Shown: piece after piece, positions 11,301 to 21,064 of the stretch
Position numbering within the stretch: position 1 is the stretch's first letter
How the letters are laid out: every line of letters begins with the position of its first letter
Source: Branchiostoma floridae
Lineage: Eukaryota > Chordata > Leptocardii > Amphioxiformes > Branchiostomatidae
Direction: 5' to 3'
Assembly: GCF_000003815.2 (NCBI RefSeq)
Contig: NC_049993.1
Span: 17,887,139 to 17,951,138, forward strand
DNA: 64,000 nucleotides
Notes under the pieces: model-generated
Database searches by the model: none
Seen by the model: the letters and a program-made list of their open reading frames with translations, nothing else
What the model was told of the DNA's origin: nothing
Position numbers and translations under genes: made by a program

Positions 11301-14300
11301 CTGCACAAAGAGATCGGCTTTGACTGTAGATCTCAAAGGGAATTTTCAAATTGTGTTTCCAATTTTGCTGCCAACCTCCCTGTCCTTGGTGCTGATCTAG
11401 CGACTGCTGCCTTCATCTCAACAAAGGAAATCACAACTTTTTCTAATTACTTTTTTGGACTCAATCAGACTCAAGATTCATGTTTGGCGTGATGTGCGTG
11501 CATTTGTCACATTCACCAGGGCAATACTAGCCGGTTCTACTTCACACTGCTGATGATTTGTTCATGTTCTCTTCCTTCTTTGTTTTTGTTCAAAATCACC
11601 TTTCCTGAATCTAGGGCAAAGACACATGAACAAGATGAAAGACAAATCAAATACATAGGACAACCCTTTATCTGGAATTAGGGTATCCAAGGGGTGCAAA
11701 GTACGAAGTATGTACATATAAAAATCGGTTAACCACTATTTTCATTCTATTTTGTACACACAGATCATAATAAACGACAGCCCCATGGACCTGATCTCCA
11801 GTGCGATTGTTGGCGTGAACGTGGCAAACGCTGACCACCCGTGCGTGGGGGACCCGTGTGTGAACGGGGGGCTGTGCGTGCCCGATCACGACTTCTACAG
11901 CTGTAACTGTCCACTCGGCTATCACGGCATGGACTGTGAGAAAGGTAAGCAGACTGGACTGAGGACTAACACTGATATAAAACAAACATTTACTAACATC
12001 ATCACTTGAAAGTTCATCTGTGTTCAAAACTTGGTAACAGTCATTCTGGACCAAGTTGAACTGTAATTTTCAACGCCATAGATATCCTGCAACTTATGAT
12101 CCACTGCTTACTGAGTCACGTGTTCTATCTGCATAACGTGGCGTCACGGCAGCAGTGGATTGCTTATTCCTTGATAAAGACTGGAGCTTATCAGTCAAAA
12201 ATTTGGGTAAGTCCAATTTTTTGTGTAGGAAATTACAGTTCAACTTGTTCCAGAATTACTGTGCCCAACATCATTCTGAAAAATCAAATATTTTGGAGAA
12301 GGCAAGAAACTGGCTCACCAGGTTTTCGACTCAATAAGGCTGGAAATTTTGTGAGTCTACTGCTTGCAATTTGTTGAGCCTAACTTTCTTATAAATTCTA
12401 ACATTGTCATGAGCATAGATTTTGCATGCTGATTTTTATGAAAAGATGACAAAGAATACCTGATAGACATGATATTCTAAACTTTCCAATTTCCATTATT
12501 GTAAGGGATAAAGGTGTATTGTAGTAGTTGTAGTTTTTGTGTATTATTTTGTCCATGACATCTGACTAACATTGTTGTCTCCAGTGTTGACATGACCTTA
12601 CCGTACACACCAATTGTGTGGGAGGGAGATCCAGGTGCTAATAAGGGCTACACCAAGTCAATTCTTTGGTTCTCGGATTTTGAAAGAAATGGAAAATATT
12701 AAACATGAAAGCAGGGAGCGAAGGACAAATTCTTGTCTTCAAGTTTGTAGACTTAAGGACAAATTCTTCAAGTATGTACATTCGAAGGTAGCACTAGAAA
12801 TTGACATGAGTTACAAGGTTTACCCAGAACTATGTTTCTTTCTGTTTTGTCAATTTTTTGTAGAAAATACTGAGCACCAAAGATAGGAGGAATCTAGATT
12901 CCAGGGGCATACAGCACATCCCCCCCCCCAAAAAAATTGGGGGTTTTGGAACCAGTATGTAAATTTTAAGTTCAAGGGAATTAAATTTCTATTTTTTGTC
13001 TATTGGCTTCATTTTTAGTGGGAAACACCTGAGAACCAAGGAAATGAGTTGCTGTGGCTTAAAACACTAGTTCACCTTTATCCGTGGGGTAACCTATATC
13101 CGTTGCTTTTAAAATCGGGGTATTTAGGGATATCAAGACAATGGATGGCGGTTTCAAGTAGCAACATTTTTAAAATATTACAATTTGAAGCCATTGTCCG
13201 TTGACAGAATTATATCCATACATTCCCTGCTTTTAAAAACAACAGATATAGGTTACCCCACAGATAAAGGTGACCTCGTGCTAACCCCCGCGCCTGGGTG
13301 TGCCTCCCTCCCCAACAGCTAAGGTTGCAGTAGTGGTTACACAGTTCGACGACCTCTTGACCTACGACCTGGAAAACCCCTTAGCGGCCCCCGCACCAGG
13401 TACCGCAGCCACAGGACTTTCGCTACGATCGGCCGTCAAATCCTCGTGATCCTGCTAATTAATCGTTAGAACTTAGAACTACTAATGAAATCAAGGGACG
13501 TGGCAATCACATGGGCAAGTGCAACACCTGTGAAAACGGAAATATCCCATCTTTCAGAAACTATAGTACAGATATAAAGACTTAATTCAGACCTTTCAGC
13601 CTAAAATCTTTCTTATCCTGGGCTTTAGAAAAAAAAGTAAGGCATGCAATGTTATTTTCTAAACAAACAGAGCACTGAAAAATACAAAACAATCCTTGAA
13701 TTGAAATGCAGGATTTAATCTTTTAACGTTTTTTGAAATTATCTTTGCAACAAAATTTGCAAAATGTACAATTGCAAAACTTCACATGTCATCGAAGTAG
13801 CATGCTTATATCTACACATGTAAATCAAATCAAGGTATCTTCATTTCAGTTTTGACTTTGTAAGTTCACAGACGCTGAGATATTTGTCTTTAAAAGTCAA
13901 TGATCATCAAAATCTTCAGCCTCTTTTAAATATATGTAAAAGTACCCATTACCTTTACTTACGAAAGCAGTACAGGTTTTACTGGTGTCACACCTGCCCA
14001 TCCACACTATACAGGATCCCAGTATAAAGCATGCCAATGATAATGACCAGATAATGCCTGTTCAGTCCTGGTTATTTCCTCTGCAAGAGTTGTGTGCTGT
14101 GGGGTGGTGTGTGGCTGTCTCTCCTACCTTCACATCACACTCATACACCCTCTGCCATCCTCAAAACTGGTTTTAGTTCTCATGCTGGTTCCTGAAGGAC
14201 ATATACATACATGTAGTATCAAAAAGTTACAAATCTTATAAAATCTGTGTATGCCCTGTGAACACCTTATAATAAGTGCACATTACAAGAGTTGAAATTT

Positions 14301-17300
14301 TGATTCAAAGTACAGATTTTTCTCAGTTTGTTAGAAATGCAAATTTCGTAAAATGGACAGTCAAAATCATAACCAAATGTTTGGCTGTTAAATTCCTTCA
14401 TTTTGTCTATCACCATTACTTACTTTTTTGAAAAATATTCTCAATGTTTTAAGCACAGTTCAACAGTTTGATGTAATCATGAAAATTAATCATGATGCCT
14501 TGATTCAGTCAAAGAAATTTAGTTTGCAGTCTTTTAAAGATTAAGTTTTTTTGGAAGTTGGGTTTTTTGAAAGGAACTGTCATTTAATAATTATTGTACA
14601 TCATGGTGATAAAATTGCTGCATTCCTATAGTGTAAATTAGACCCCACTTTTCAGAACTAGCACGTTCTAAGACCACTTTCCTCTAACTTCATCACGATC
14701 TCTACACCCAGCTTTCCAGCCCTGACGACCTCTGACCTAACTCTCACCATCCGGAATGTTCTCTTTCAGAGTGTCAGAGTAGATTTTAGTCTCCGTAGTT
14801 TTTTTTGCGCAGTCTCCATTCTTGCCTCTTGCTGACTATCGTAGTGGGTCTTTGTCCTGTTGTCAAATTTCTGATGGTATGATGCTTTTTTTTTCCACAT
14901 CTAGAGTTGAAAAGTCCAGTCACAGTGCCAAAGTTCAGTGGGAATAGTTACATGCAGTACACAGGGACACAGCTTATGAAAAGGTGAAGGTTTATCTTAA
15001 ACTGTCCACGGTCTAATGTTACTTTTACCAAGAACTCTATGTTTCCAGTGTAAGTTGCTTTTTTTTGCTTTTTTTCTGGTCTGTCACAATGGTTTTGTGT
15101 GTGAAGAGCATACATTTTAACTCATCAATAGAGCCTACATGTAATGCTAGTTCACCTTTATCAGTGGGGTAACCTTGATCCGTTCTTTTTAAGAGCGATG
15201 TATTTAGGGGTATCAAGTCGACAGATGGTGGTTTGAAACTGCAATATTTTGGAAGTATCAATTTGAAACTTCCGTCCATCGAGATAGGTTAACCCTATAG
15301 GTTACCCCGCAGATAAAGGTGAACTAACATTTTACTCCATTCCAATGGAACTGAGTCAGGGACTCTTGAGGAAAGCTCATGCCATGCCTAACTGCTACAC
15401 AGACTTTTAGAAGGGATTTGGAAGTAAATGTATATTTTAGTCAGATGCAGGTTTGTCCAGTTTTCATCTTGTCCTGTTTTAAAAGATGATTTTACTTTGA
15501 AATTCCTGAGAGCCATTAAGACTTGAAAGACTATTTCTGTAAATGCCATAAAATACCAGGCCTGGGTAGTCCTCTACATGTAGCTTGCCAATTATACTCA
15601 GTTGGAATTGGTCAAACAGACGTTTTATTTTCTCCAGATTGTCAAGGAACTGTTGAGGAATGACTTAAACTGAATGGGCTACACAGGAGTCTGAAAACCT
15701 CAATAAACAATAAAAGTTTGAGATTGCTTTTTTAATTTAGATTGTCAGGGGGAATAGGGATAAATTCCAGGTTGATTTTTGAAAATCTTATCTAGATTTC
15801 CAATTGATTTTTTTTTTTCCAATTTTCTCCAGATTGTCCGGGAACAGGAATGACTTCCAGATCCGGATCAAGACGACGACAGCGGATGGGATGATCCTAT
15901 GGAGCGGGTCGCTGCCGATGGGCAGACATCGCGACTTCATCTCCATAGGGCTGGAAGGGGGTGCTGTGGTGCTCAGGTTAGCGTATGCCAATTTTTTCGG
16001 ACTGTATGTTTGTTTGCCTTGGTGTGCATTCGTAGTTATTTCAATATACCATCAGTACTACGTCAGTACGTACTGTCAATCAGTCTATACTGTGACACAT
16101 AAGCTGCCACCCAAAAAATTTGATACAAAGTGAGAGGTGGTAGAACAATGTCTTAAATCAGAATTAACAGTCCTATATTCATGAGGTCAATGGAAGAGGC
16201 CACTGATTCATAGGAATGTATTGTTTATGGTCTGTCTTGGCCGGTGTTATTTGCTGTTATATGGTAGTCACTCTTCCATATGCTCGTCACATTCAAAGCA
16301 GAGGAAGAACATGATTTTGCTTTCTCACCATGATGTTGCGTATCTCTGCTGCATACACAGGTATAACCTTGGCAGTGGGGAGGCCCAGCTGTCATCCAAC
16401 ACCACTATTAATGACGGCAGGTGGCACAAAATCAGGGCAAGAAGGTCAGCACTGGTTTCTTTCACGTTGAGCATTCTATGGGATGCAAACATGTACTTAC
16501 TTAGCACCAGTTGATTTGCACCAGTTGATTTGCAATGGGTTAGATGGACACTCAGATGTTTCAGATAGCACCAGTTGCTGACAAAGACAGAGACACATGA
16601 AACATGGACCATTCACAAATTTAATCTATTATTATTCAGTTGCTTGAATAATTTTGTTATTGTGTACTTTTTTATGTGTAACTGTTATAAACATATTTAG
16701 AATTGTTTGCTTGGTCTAGCTGTTGTCATCGCACAGTAAAAAAATTGTTACACAACCTTCTTTACTAAGTTTGTTTAATGAATAAGACATTGTTCAATTG
16801 ATATACCAACCTGATGAAACTATTGACAGCTATAAATCGTGTTATTTGTGACCCAGACTGAGCAATATTTAACTTGCTGCACTTTGTTGCCCTTACAGGG
16901 ACGGCCCCAACGCGGTGCTGATTCTAGATGACCTTGACCCTGTCCCCGGAACCTCCCCAGGCAGACTGAAGCAGCTCAACACCAACTCAGGCCTCTACCT
17001 AGGTAACGTTTCAAATGATTCATTAACACAATTCAATAATAAAATGAATTTTTTAGCTTTACCAAGAACACTATGTTTTTGGTCTGTTTGTAGTTGGCTG
17101 GATGCCTGTTTGCATGTGTTTCTATACTTTGTTTGGGTACAGCAAAACTGGAGAAGCTGAGGATGGAACTTAATGGTGTGTTTATGAGTGTTGGCAAAAT
17201 AAAGTAATGATTAGATTTTGCGCCCCACTACTATGAGGCCCTAATCTCCAAGCAGATTCCTCCGGTGGCATAAAACAGTAACATAAGCTGGGGAAGGACT

Positions 17301-18593
17301 TTAGCCGACAGAGGGGTAAAATTGGCCACCGCGGAATCTGCCACAGAATGGAACGGGTCAAAGGCAGCGGGAGGGGCGATCTTTTCAGAAACGTGTTTCT
17401 GCTCCTCCTAGTATCCACTTACCTCCAACGTGCAAATTGGCTAAATTTGGCCAGGATTATCGTTTTACAACCCTTCCGAGCCAGTATCTGGGACAAACGC
17501 GGCGATCCGCGCCAGTTCACAGCGGGGGCTTCCCCCCGAGATCGCTGGAGCAGACCACATCACAGCGCACGAAGACAACGTATCGACATATGAAATTATT
17601 AGTTGTACACAAATAATACTATATTTACTAGTTGTTACTTGTATATATCTCGCAATAAAAGCTGTGTTTTAACTAAACACTTCCTGTGTCATTTTTTCTT
17701 GTCTGCAACTTCGAATCTTTACCGATCAAATACGCTTGGATTTGGTTCAGGGACCCACGCTCGTCACTTTTGACGCCAGAAATCGGCGTGTAAAAATGTA
17801 GACAGAACTTGAAATTTTGGAAAGATATCCACATAATCAGCACGTGTATTTGCAGCGAAGCCGATTTGAATCATTTTTAACGGCGACCGGCGACGATCTC
17901 AGACTACAAACAAATGGGTGCCGTAGCTTCGTGAAATGTTGGGTAAATCGACGTCAGCGCCCCCCTCCCCACTGCATTTGCGTCCTGTCGCATCGTGCTC
18001 AGTCGGACGTTTTGCTGTTGTTTTCCTTCAGTACGTAGTCAGTTATTGACACCAAAGAAACAAAAACAAAAAAATCCCTAATTGTCACAGAAAACACAAA
18101 GAACTCTTGCAGCTGACCCGAGACGGGATCCCTGGCCCCGCACGCCCGGAGTAATTAGCACCTTCTTCCTAACGCAGTTTGATTGCCTGATAATTGCCTT
18201 TGACCCGTTCCGTTCTGTGGCAGATTCCGCAGTGGCCAATTTTATCCCTCTGCCAGCTAAAGTCCTTCCCGAGCTTATGTTACTGTTTTATGCCACCGGA
18301 GGAATCTGCTTGGAGATTAATGGGGCCCCACTAATCAGGCCAAGAAAAAGGAAAATGCTGCTACTAGCTGTATGGAGGCTAAATAAGCTTAACAGGGTTG
18401 CTTGATTGTCATTTTGCTGATTTAAACAAATTTCTTGACTGCAGGTGGCATGAACAATATTGTGATGGACACCGGGCGACACTACACCCGAGGCATTGTG
18501 GGATGCATCTCCCATGTTACCTTGGCGACCGACTATCACATCCGCTTGTATGAGGAGGCAACAGCAGGACAGAACATCGTGGAGTGTTCATGA
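5216..18593 (+). CDS. EGFLAM: Pikachurin-like EGFLAM, C-terminal half (LG1-EGF-LG2-EGF-LG3)
   Basis: Pikachurin is a secreted extracellular-matrix protein; in vertebrates it binds dystroglycan through its laminin G domains at photoreceptor ribbon synapses. Candidate exons: 5216-5360, 5867-6056, 6472-6597, 7878-8121, 10495-10723, 11764-11944, 13319-13399 (doubtful), 14905-14983, 15833-15976, 16361-16444, 16899-17002, 18445-18593. All have AG/GT borders, and the phases join without a break to 584 residues and a stop. Order is half of LG1, EGF, LG2, EGF, LG3. Diagnostic matches to vertebrate EGFLAM from memory are FNCGTG, LCPLGF, the LSF.E.E...RP...GVLLY run of LG2, SGVNV/VGVNV before HPCV, YNLGSG, the RQLN/KQLN run and GCISH.TL.TDYHI near the C-terminus. 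That pattern separates it from agrin and perlecan. The N-terminal FN3 and EGF part is not in the window. Several introns hold duplicated exon fragments. Confidence 0.9.
5430..5812 (+). repeat. Intronic minisatellite with (CA)n core
   Basis: About eight imperfect units read roughly 'aacacacctgtccctggtgctgaacaccatccacacacagg', 40-60 bp each, between two EGFLAM exons. A pure CA run covers about 5571-5595. The open frames across it on both strands are by-products of the repeat. Confidence 0.8.
5867..6056 (+). CDS. EGFLAM: EGFLAM exon: end of LG1
   Basis: Acceptor ccccag ends at 5866; donor gtatga starts at 6057; phase 0 in and 1 out. It encodes ITFRLPLYLGGVP, then GFKGCVQKLIVN and GKAVSG, the C-terminal LG strands leading into the EGF domain. 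Confidence 0.88.
6472..6597 (+). CDS. EGFLAM: EGFLAM exon: EGF-like domain between LG1 and LG2
   Basis: A phase 1-1 exon with acceptor tatag and donor gtaagt. It holds seven cysteines in the order GEC, GVC, VYC, GGKC, LCLC, TSC, with the CPLGFTG signature. The first cysteine belongs to the LG1 end and the other six form the EGF fold. Confidence 0.9.
6979..7640. mobile_element. Inverted-repeat element carrying a tRNA-like SINE core
   Basis: The ends match in reverse complement: about 6979-7020 (taatgaccc...ggtgtcataacgcctt) against about 7588-7638 (aggcgttatgacacc...gggtcatta). Inside, about 7075-7160, lies a tRNA-like segment with a B-box-like ggttcaaatcc and the 'gtgcccttgggaaaggcac' motif shared with the SINEs near 37300 and 58380. 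It sits in the intron before LG2. Confidence 0.65.
7878..8121 (+). CDS. EGFLAM: EGFLAM exon: first half of LG2
   Basis: Acceptor ttccag ends at 7877; the first downstream donor is gtgggt at 8122; phase 1 in, 2 out. It encodes LSFIEIEVVFRPAARNGVLLY, then GDFLSLVLDHGFLEFRFDCG and GPAIIR. The last ~80 bp with the donor are repeated about eleven more times downstream, so the donor really used is not certain. Confidence 0.85.
8036..10061 (+). repeat. About 12 tandem copies of the LG2 exon end plus donor site
   Basis: Exon-like segments coding for the SLVLDHGFLEFRFDCGTGPAII stretch end at 8121, 8288, 8439, 8600, 8759, 8947, 9135, 9292, 9480, 9679, 9873 and about 10060. Eleven are followed by a gtgggt or gtgagt donor; the last reads tcat before gtgggt. 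The period is about 150-195 bp because some intron is included. The copy ending at 9292 is shortened, the copy ending at 8439 is diverged, and the copy near 8680-8759 has an extra base. None has a full exon start. Confidence 0.85.
10495..10723 (+). CDS. EGFLAM: EGFLAM exon: second half of LG2
   Basis: Acceptor ctacag ends at 10494; donor gtacag starts at 10724. It completes the Arg codon left open upstream and encodes SAEPVTMGEWHRVVLSRTA, then ITPLYVGGVADY and GVYEPFHGDIQK. Ends on a codon boundary. Confidence 0.9.
10724..11763 (+). other. EGFLAM intron without recognised features
   Basis: About 1 kb between two well-supported exons. I see no further exon, tRNA-like segment or strong inverted repeat in it. 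Confidence 0.6.
11764..11944 (+). CDS. EGFLAM: EGFLAM exon: LG2 end and second EGF
   Basis: Acceptor acacag and donor gtaagc; phase 0 to 1. It reads IIINDSPMDL..SAIVGVNVANADHPC and then a six-cysteine EGF module (HPC, DPC, GGLC, YSC, NC, DC) with CPLGYHG. Confidence 0.9.
12095..12195. repeat. Short inverted-repeat element
   Basis: 'gatccactgc' near 12099 pairs with 'gcagtggat' near 12155. A clear relative, with the same 'gagtca.gtgttc.at.tgcataacgt' centre and the same 'ttgacaaagactgga' right side, lies at about 45147-45240 upstream of gene C's second exon. Confidence 0.6.
12637..13062. mobile_element. MITE related to the one at 2978-3346
   Basis: The left end (ggctacaccaagtcaattct...ttggttctcgg) is matched in reverse complement at about 13025-13062 (gagaaccaagg...tgctgtggctt). 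It contains a C9 run followed by an A-run near 12920. Confidence 0.55.
13066..13286. mobile_element. Palindromic MITE, 'ttcacctttatc..tggggtaacct' ends
   Basis: The left end 'ttcacctttatccgtggggt' at about 13072 is repeated in reverse complement at about 13255-13275 (accccacagataaaggtg). The inner arms also pair ('aatggatggcgg' region against 'ccattgtccg'). A second copy lies at about 15145-15335 in the same gene. Confidence 0.7.
13319..13399 (+). CDS. EGFLAM: Possible EGFLAM cassette exon (27 codons)
   Basis: Good acceptor (ccctccccaacag) and donor gtaccg; an open phase 1-1 exon of 81 bp that can be included or skipped without a frameshift. Its peptide VTQFDDLLTYDLENP resembles the linker before LG3 in vertebrate pikachurin as I recall it. 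The following exon at 14905 already supplies that linker, so this could be an alternative exon, a diverged duplicate, or chance. Confidence 0.4.
14905..14983 (+). CDS. EGFLAM: EGFLAM exon: linker and start of LG3
   Basis: Acceptor atctag ends at 14904; donor gtgaag starts at 14984; 79 bp, phase 1 in and 2 out, exactly what the flanking exons need. It encodes TVPKFSGNSYMQYTGTQLMK, matching the start of LG3 in pikachurin. Confidence 0.75.
15145..15335. mobile_element. Second copy of the palindromic MITE
   Basis: Same terminal words as the copy at 13066-13286 (ttcacctttatcagtggggt against accccgcagataaaggtgaa) and the same inner arm 'aggggtatcaagtcgacaga'. Located in the intron before the LG3 exon at 15833. 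Confidence 0.7.
15634..15868 (+). repeat. Three copies of the LG3 exon acceptor junction
   Basis: 'ccagattgtcaaggaactg' near 15636, 'tagattgtcagggggaatag' near 15738 and 'ccagattgtccgggaacagg' at 15829 are spaced about 100 bp apart and continue in similar sequence ('aatgactt', 'aattccag', 'gacttccag'). Only the third opens into the coding exon. Confidence 0.55.
15833..15976 (+). CDS. EGFLAM: EGFLAM exon: LG3, first part
   Basis: Acceptor ctccag and donor gttagc. It completes an Arg codon and encodes LSGNRNDFQIRIKTTTADGM, then ILWSG and RDFISIGLEGGAVVLR, the usual LG beta-strand pattern. Confidence 0.9.
16361..16444 (+). CDS. EGFLAM: EGFLAM exon: LG3, middle
   Basis: Acceptor acacag and donor gtcagc. 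It encodes YNLGSGEAQL, then NDGRWHKIRARR; NDGRWHK is a hallmark LG strand. One NTT sequon. Confidence 0.88.
16899..17002 (+). CDS. EGFLAM: EGFLAM exon: LG3, later part
   Basis: Acceptor ttacag and donor gtaacg; phase 2 in and 1 out. It encodes DGPNAVLILDDLDPVPGTSP, then RLKQLNTNSGLYLG, leading directly into GGMNN in the last exon. Confidence 0.9.
17215..18345. mobile_element. ~1.1-kb non-autonomous DNA element with ~145-bp inverted ends
   Basis: About 17220-17368 (aatctccaagcagattcctc ... acgggtcaaaggca) is matched in reverse complement by about 18192-18335 (tgacccgttccgttctgtgg ... gaggaatctgcttggagatt) with few differences. The inner ~820 bp has no recognisable transposase. It occupies the last EGFLAM intron. 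A degenerate relative with the same edge words lies at about 32256-32400. Confidence 0.8.
18445..18593 (+). CDS. EGFLAM: EGFLAM terminal exon: LG3 end and stop
   Basis: Acceptor ctgcag ends at 18444; stop tga at 18591-18593. It encodes GGMNNIVMDTGRHYTRGIVG, then CISHVTLATDYHI and a final ECS. The TRGIVGCISH.TL.TDYHI signature is the best single identifier of pikachurin in the window. Confidence 0.93.
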
Positions 18594-18611
18594 TAAAGGG
18601 TTCCCATTCCT

Positions 18612-18890
18612 TTAAGATCTTAAGCACATTCTCAAGACGTTTTCTTAAGGATATAGCATATTCTAAAGATGTGGTTTTGAAGATAAAAAAAGGCGCATTC
18701 TTCTGATATAATCTTAAGGCTGGTCTTAAGACATTTTCTTAAGGTTAGGGAATGTCATTGACATGTTATCATAAGGATGTTCTTGAGACATGTTGTCCTG
18801 AGGATAGGCTATATTCTTAAGACGTTGTATAGTATGTTTTTGAGACATCTTTTAAGGATATAGCATATCCTTGAGACATAAGCTAACATC
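18612..18890 (+). repeat. Short imperfect tandem repeat ('aagac.ttttcttaaggata')
   Basis: The words 'tctt aaga', 'gacgttttcttaaggatata' and 'gacattttcttaagg' recur roughly every 40-60 bp just after the EGFLAM stop, probably inside its 3' UTR. Confidence 0.5.
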
Positions 18891-19317
18891 TGTATATGCC
18901 TTTGAGTGGCTCAAGACAGGACATTCAACAGACCCTGAAATTTGCCAATTTTCAGATGAAATAGACTTAAGGATACTGTGATTGCTACAATTCACTGAAA
19001 TGCATCATACGTAGCAGTCTACATGAGGTTGGGAACTCTTGTGAATGTTAACTCTTTCAGAGGGTCGTGTAATTCTGTCAAAGTGACAGGCATATAAGTA
19101 TGTAGGAAAGGACTCGATACAACGAGAATATGGAACACACATGTAGTGTTACCACCACTTGCTGGCCAGTAAAATATTTTCTGTACATAGGGGTTGAAGG
19201 AAGTGGGTTGTTTTAAGTCATATATTGGTGTAAGGCTTAGAAAAAACTGTGTATGTTGTTGCCTTTTTTTAAAAACTTTCATTTCTTTATGGATTACCAG
19301 CATTCCAAGAGTAGCCT

Positions 19318-19412
19318 GATATCCAGCCGTAATATAGTTCCAGAGTCTCTTCTCTCCTCTCAATTGTGGAGAGGAGAGAAGAGACTCGGGAACTATATTA
19401 CGGCTGGATACC
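19318..19412. repeat. Long near-perfect hairpin
   Basis: Arms 'atccagccgtaatatagttc...tctctcctct' and its reverse complement 'aggagagaagagactc..gaactatattacggctggat' are separated by only a few bases around caattgtgg. Stem length is about 42 bp with one or two mismatches. Either a very small foldback MITE or a hairpin-forming locus. Confidence 0.75.
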
Positions 19413-20898
19413 GGGCTATTGCAAGAGTACTTTTAGCTGTCAGGTTGCCAACACCCTCCAAAGATGCGTACTTATATAGAAAGGCACAAATTGGAATTCT
19501 GTTTGAGTTGAGTTTTTTGTACTTTTTAAATCTTGATACTAGTAACAATGTTAATATTGTAATCTATGGCAAGGTGATGTCCTGCAGGGCTCAAAATACT
19601 TTCTCCTGCATACCTGCCCGGTGCAGGTCACATTGAAAATTACCTGCACCTGACAAGTTTTTACCTGCACTAATATTGTTTGGGAACCATTGCTGTGTTT
19701 TTTTCTACACTTGATTGGTGGTAACAGTCAATGCAGCTAATAACAATCCCTTTGCATCTAAATCAAAGGAAATATATGTATAAAACCCAGTACATGGACC
19801 AGTGCAGGTAGACACCAGAAATACCTGCACAGCTCCAATTTTACCTGCACTAACCTGCATATGCAGGTGGTATTTCGAGCCCTGTCCTGGCAACCAAAAA
19901 TTAACCACTTTCTCATGTGGTCAGTGTAGTTTTTAACTTTAAGTCAATGTCATTTATCTTACTGTAGATTGGGTTCTAGTTCCTGATTGCAGAATGGAGT
20001 CATATTATTCTACATTGTACAGGTCTTTGAAGTATTACATAGGCCACATATCTACAGGAATAACAATCATGCTTTTGACTTTCAAATACCGTAATAGAAA
20101 TTCTATGCGCTATACCCAGTTGACCACTACATGTATTGACCACTTTAGTACGTGATTACAGTTTGCAAATAAAAGTACCAGGTATTGTTTACAAGTCAGA
20201 CAATCAAGGAAAGCTTCATTGTTGAATTCAGAGACATGAAGTTTTAAATCTTTCATTCAGGATTTGGTCTAAGATTATTAAAAGAAAAGTCTTACCGTCT
20301 TGTAGATATCAATTTTTCATATGTGCCAAATGAAGAGCCTCAGAACATGTTACAGGTATTGCTTTTTTTGTTTAAGAAACCATGTTAAGTTTGTAGGTAA
20401 AAGAATCAGTATCATTCTTGTCTGACAGTGTGTATAGTTTGTCGATGTTCGACCATCCTTTAGTTTTGCTATTGTGAGTATGCCTCAACTATATATGTAA
20501 CAATCTGTTCTATCTAGTACAGATCAGTTATCATAAACTTATGAATTCAGTCCTGAAGTAGTGTTAGACTCCTGTCTACCCCTTGTATTTGGTGCTACCT
20601 GTTTTGTATCATTTTGTATTGTACTCAATAGTTATTGTACTTAATGTGTACAGTGTTTATGAACAAGGTTTAACTCGAAATCCTCATAATTTACAGGTCA
20701 ATGATTGCCACAAATGAGTCAAATGCCAAAACACTGGACAAATGATGTTTGTCTGTGGATACTTTGATCTAGTTGGTACGTCACTGGACATTCAACCAAG
20801 TCTTTTTACCTTGCTGGTATTTCTCAGGGCAATACTGAAAAATGGTTTTATTTTGAACTGCAGCTAGGCTGAGCTTCGAAATGCATTCTTCACATTAT

Positions 20899-21064
20899 GC
20901 AGCAGTGACACCTAGCTGCAGTGTGCAGTACTGCAGCAGTGACACCTAGCTGCAGTGTGGAGTACTGCAGCAGTGACACCTAGCTACAGTTTGCAGTACT
21001 GCAGCTGTGACACCTAGCTACAGTGTGCAGTACTGCAGCTGTGACACCTAGCTACAGTGCAAAG
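20899..21064 (+). repeat. 34-bp tandem repeat, five copies
   Basis: Units start at 20899, 20933, 20967, 21001 and 21035, each beginning gcagcagtgacacctagctg or gcagctgtgacacctagcta. Spacing is exactly 34 bp. Each unit contains ctgcag palindromes. Confidence 0.9.

Noticed and set aside
5216-18593. Agrin or perlecan as the identity of the left-hand gene
   Set aside because: These share the LG-EGF-LG-EGF-LG order, but the sequence details at LG2, the VGVNV..HPC linker and the C-terminal GCISH.TL.TDYHI fit pikachurin better.
20899-21064. CRISPR-like array
   Set aside because: Direct head-to-tail repeat with no spacers, in a eukaryotic genome with introns. A plain minisatellite.
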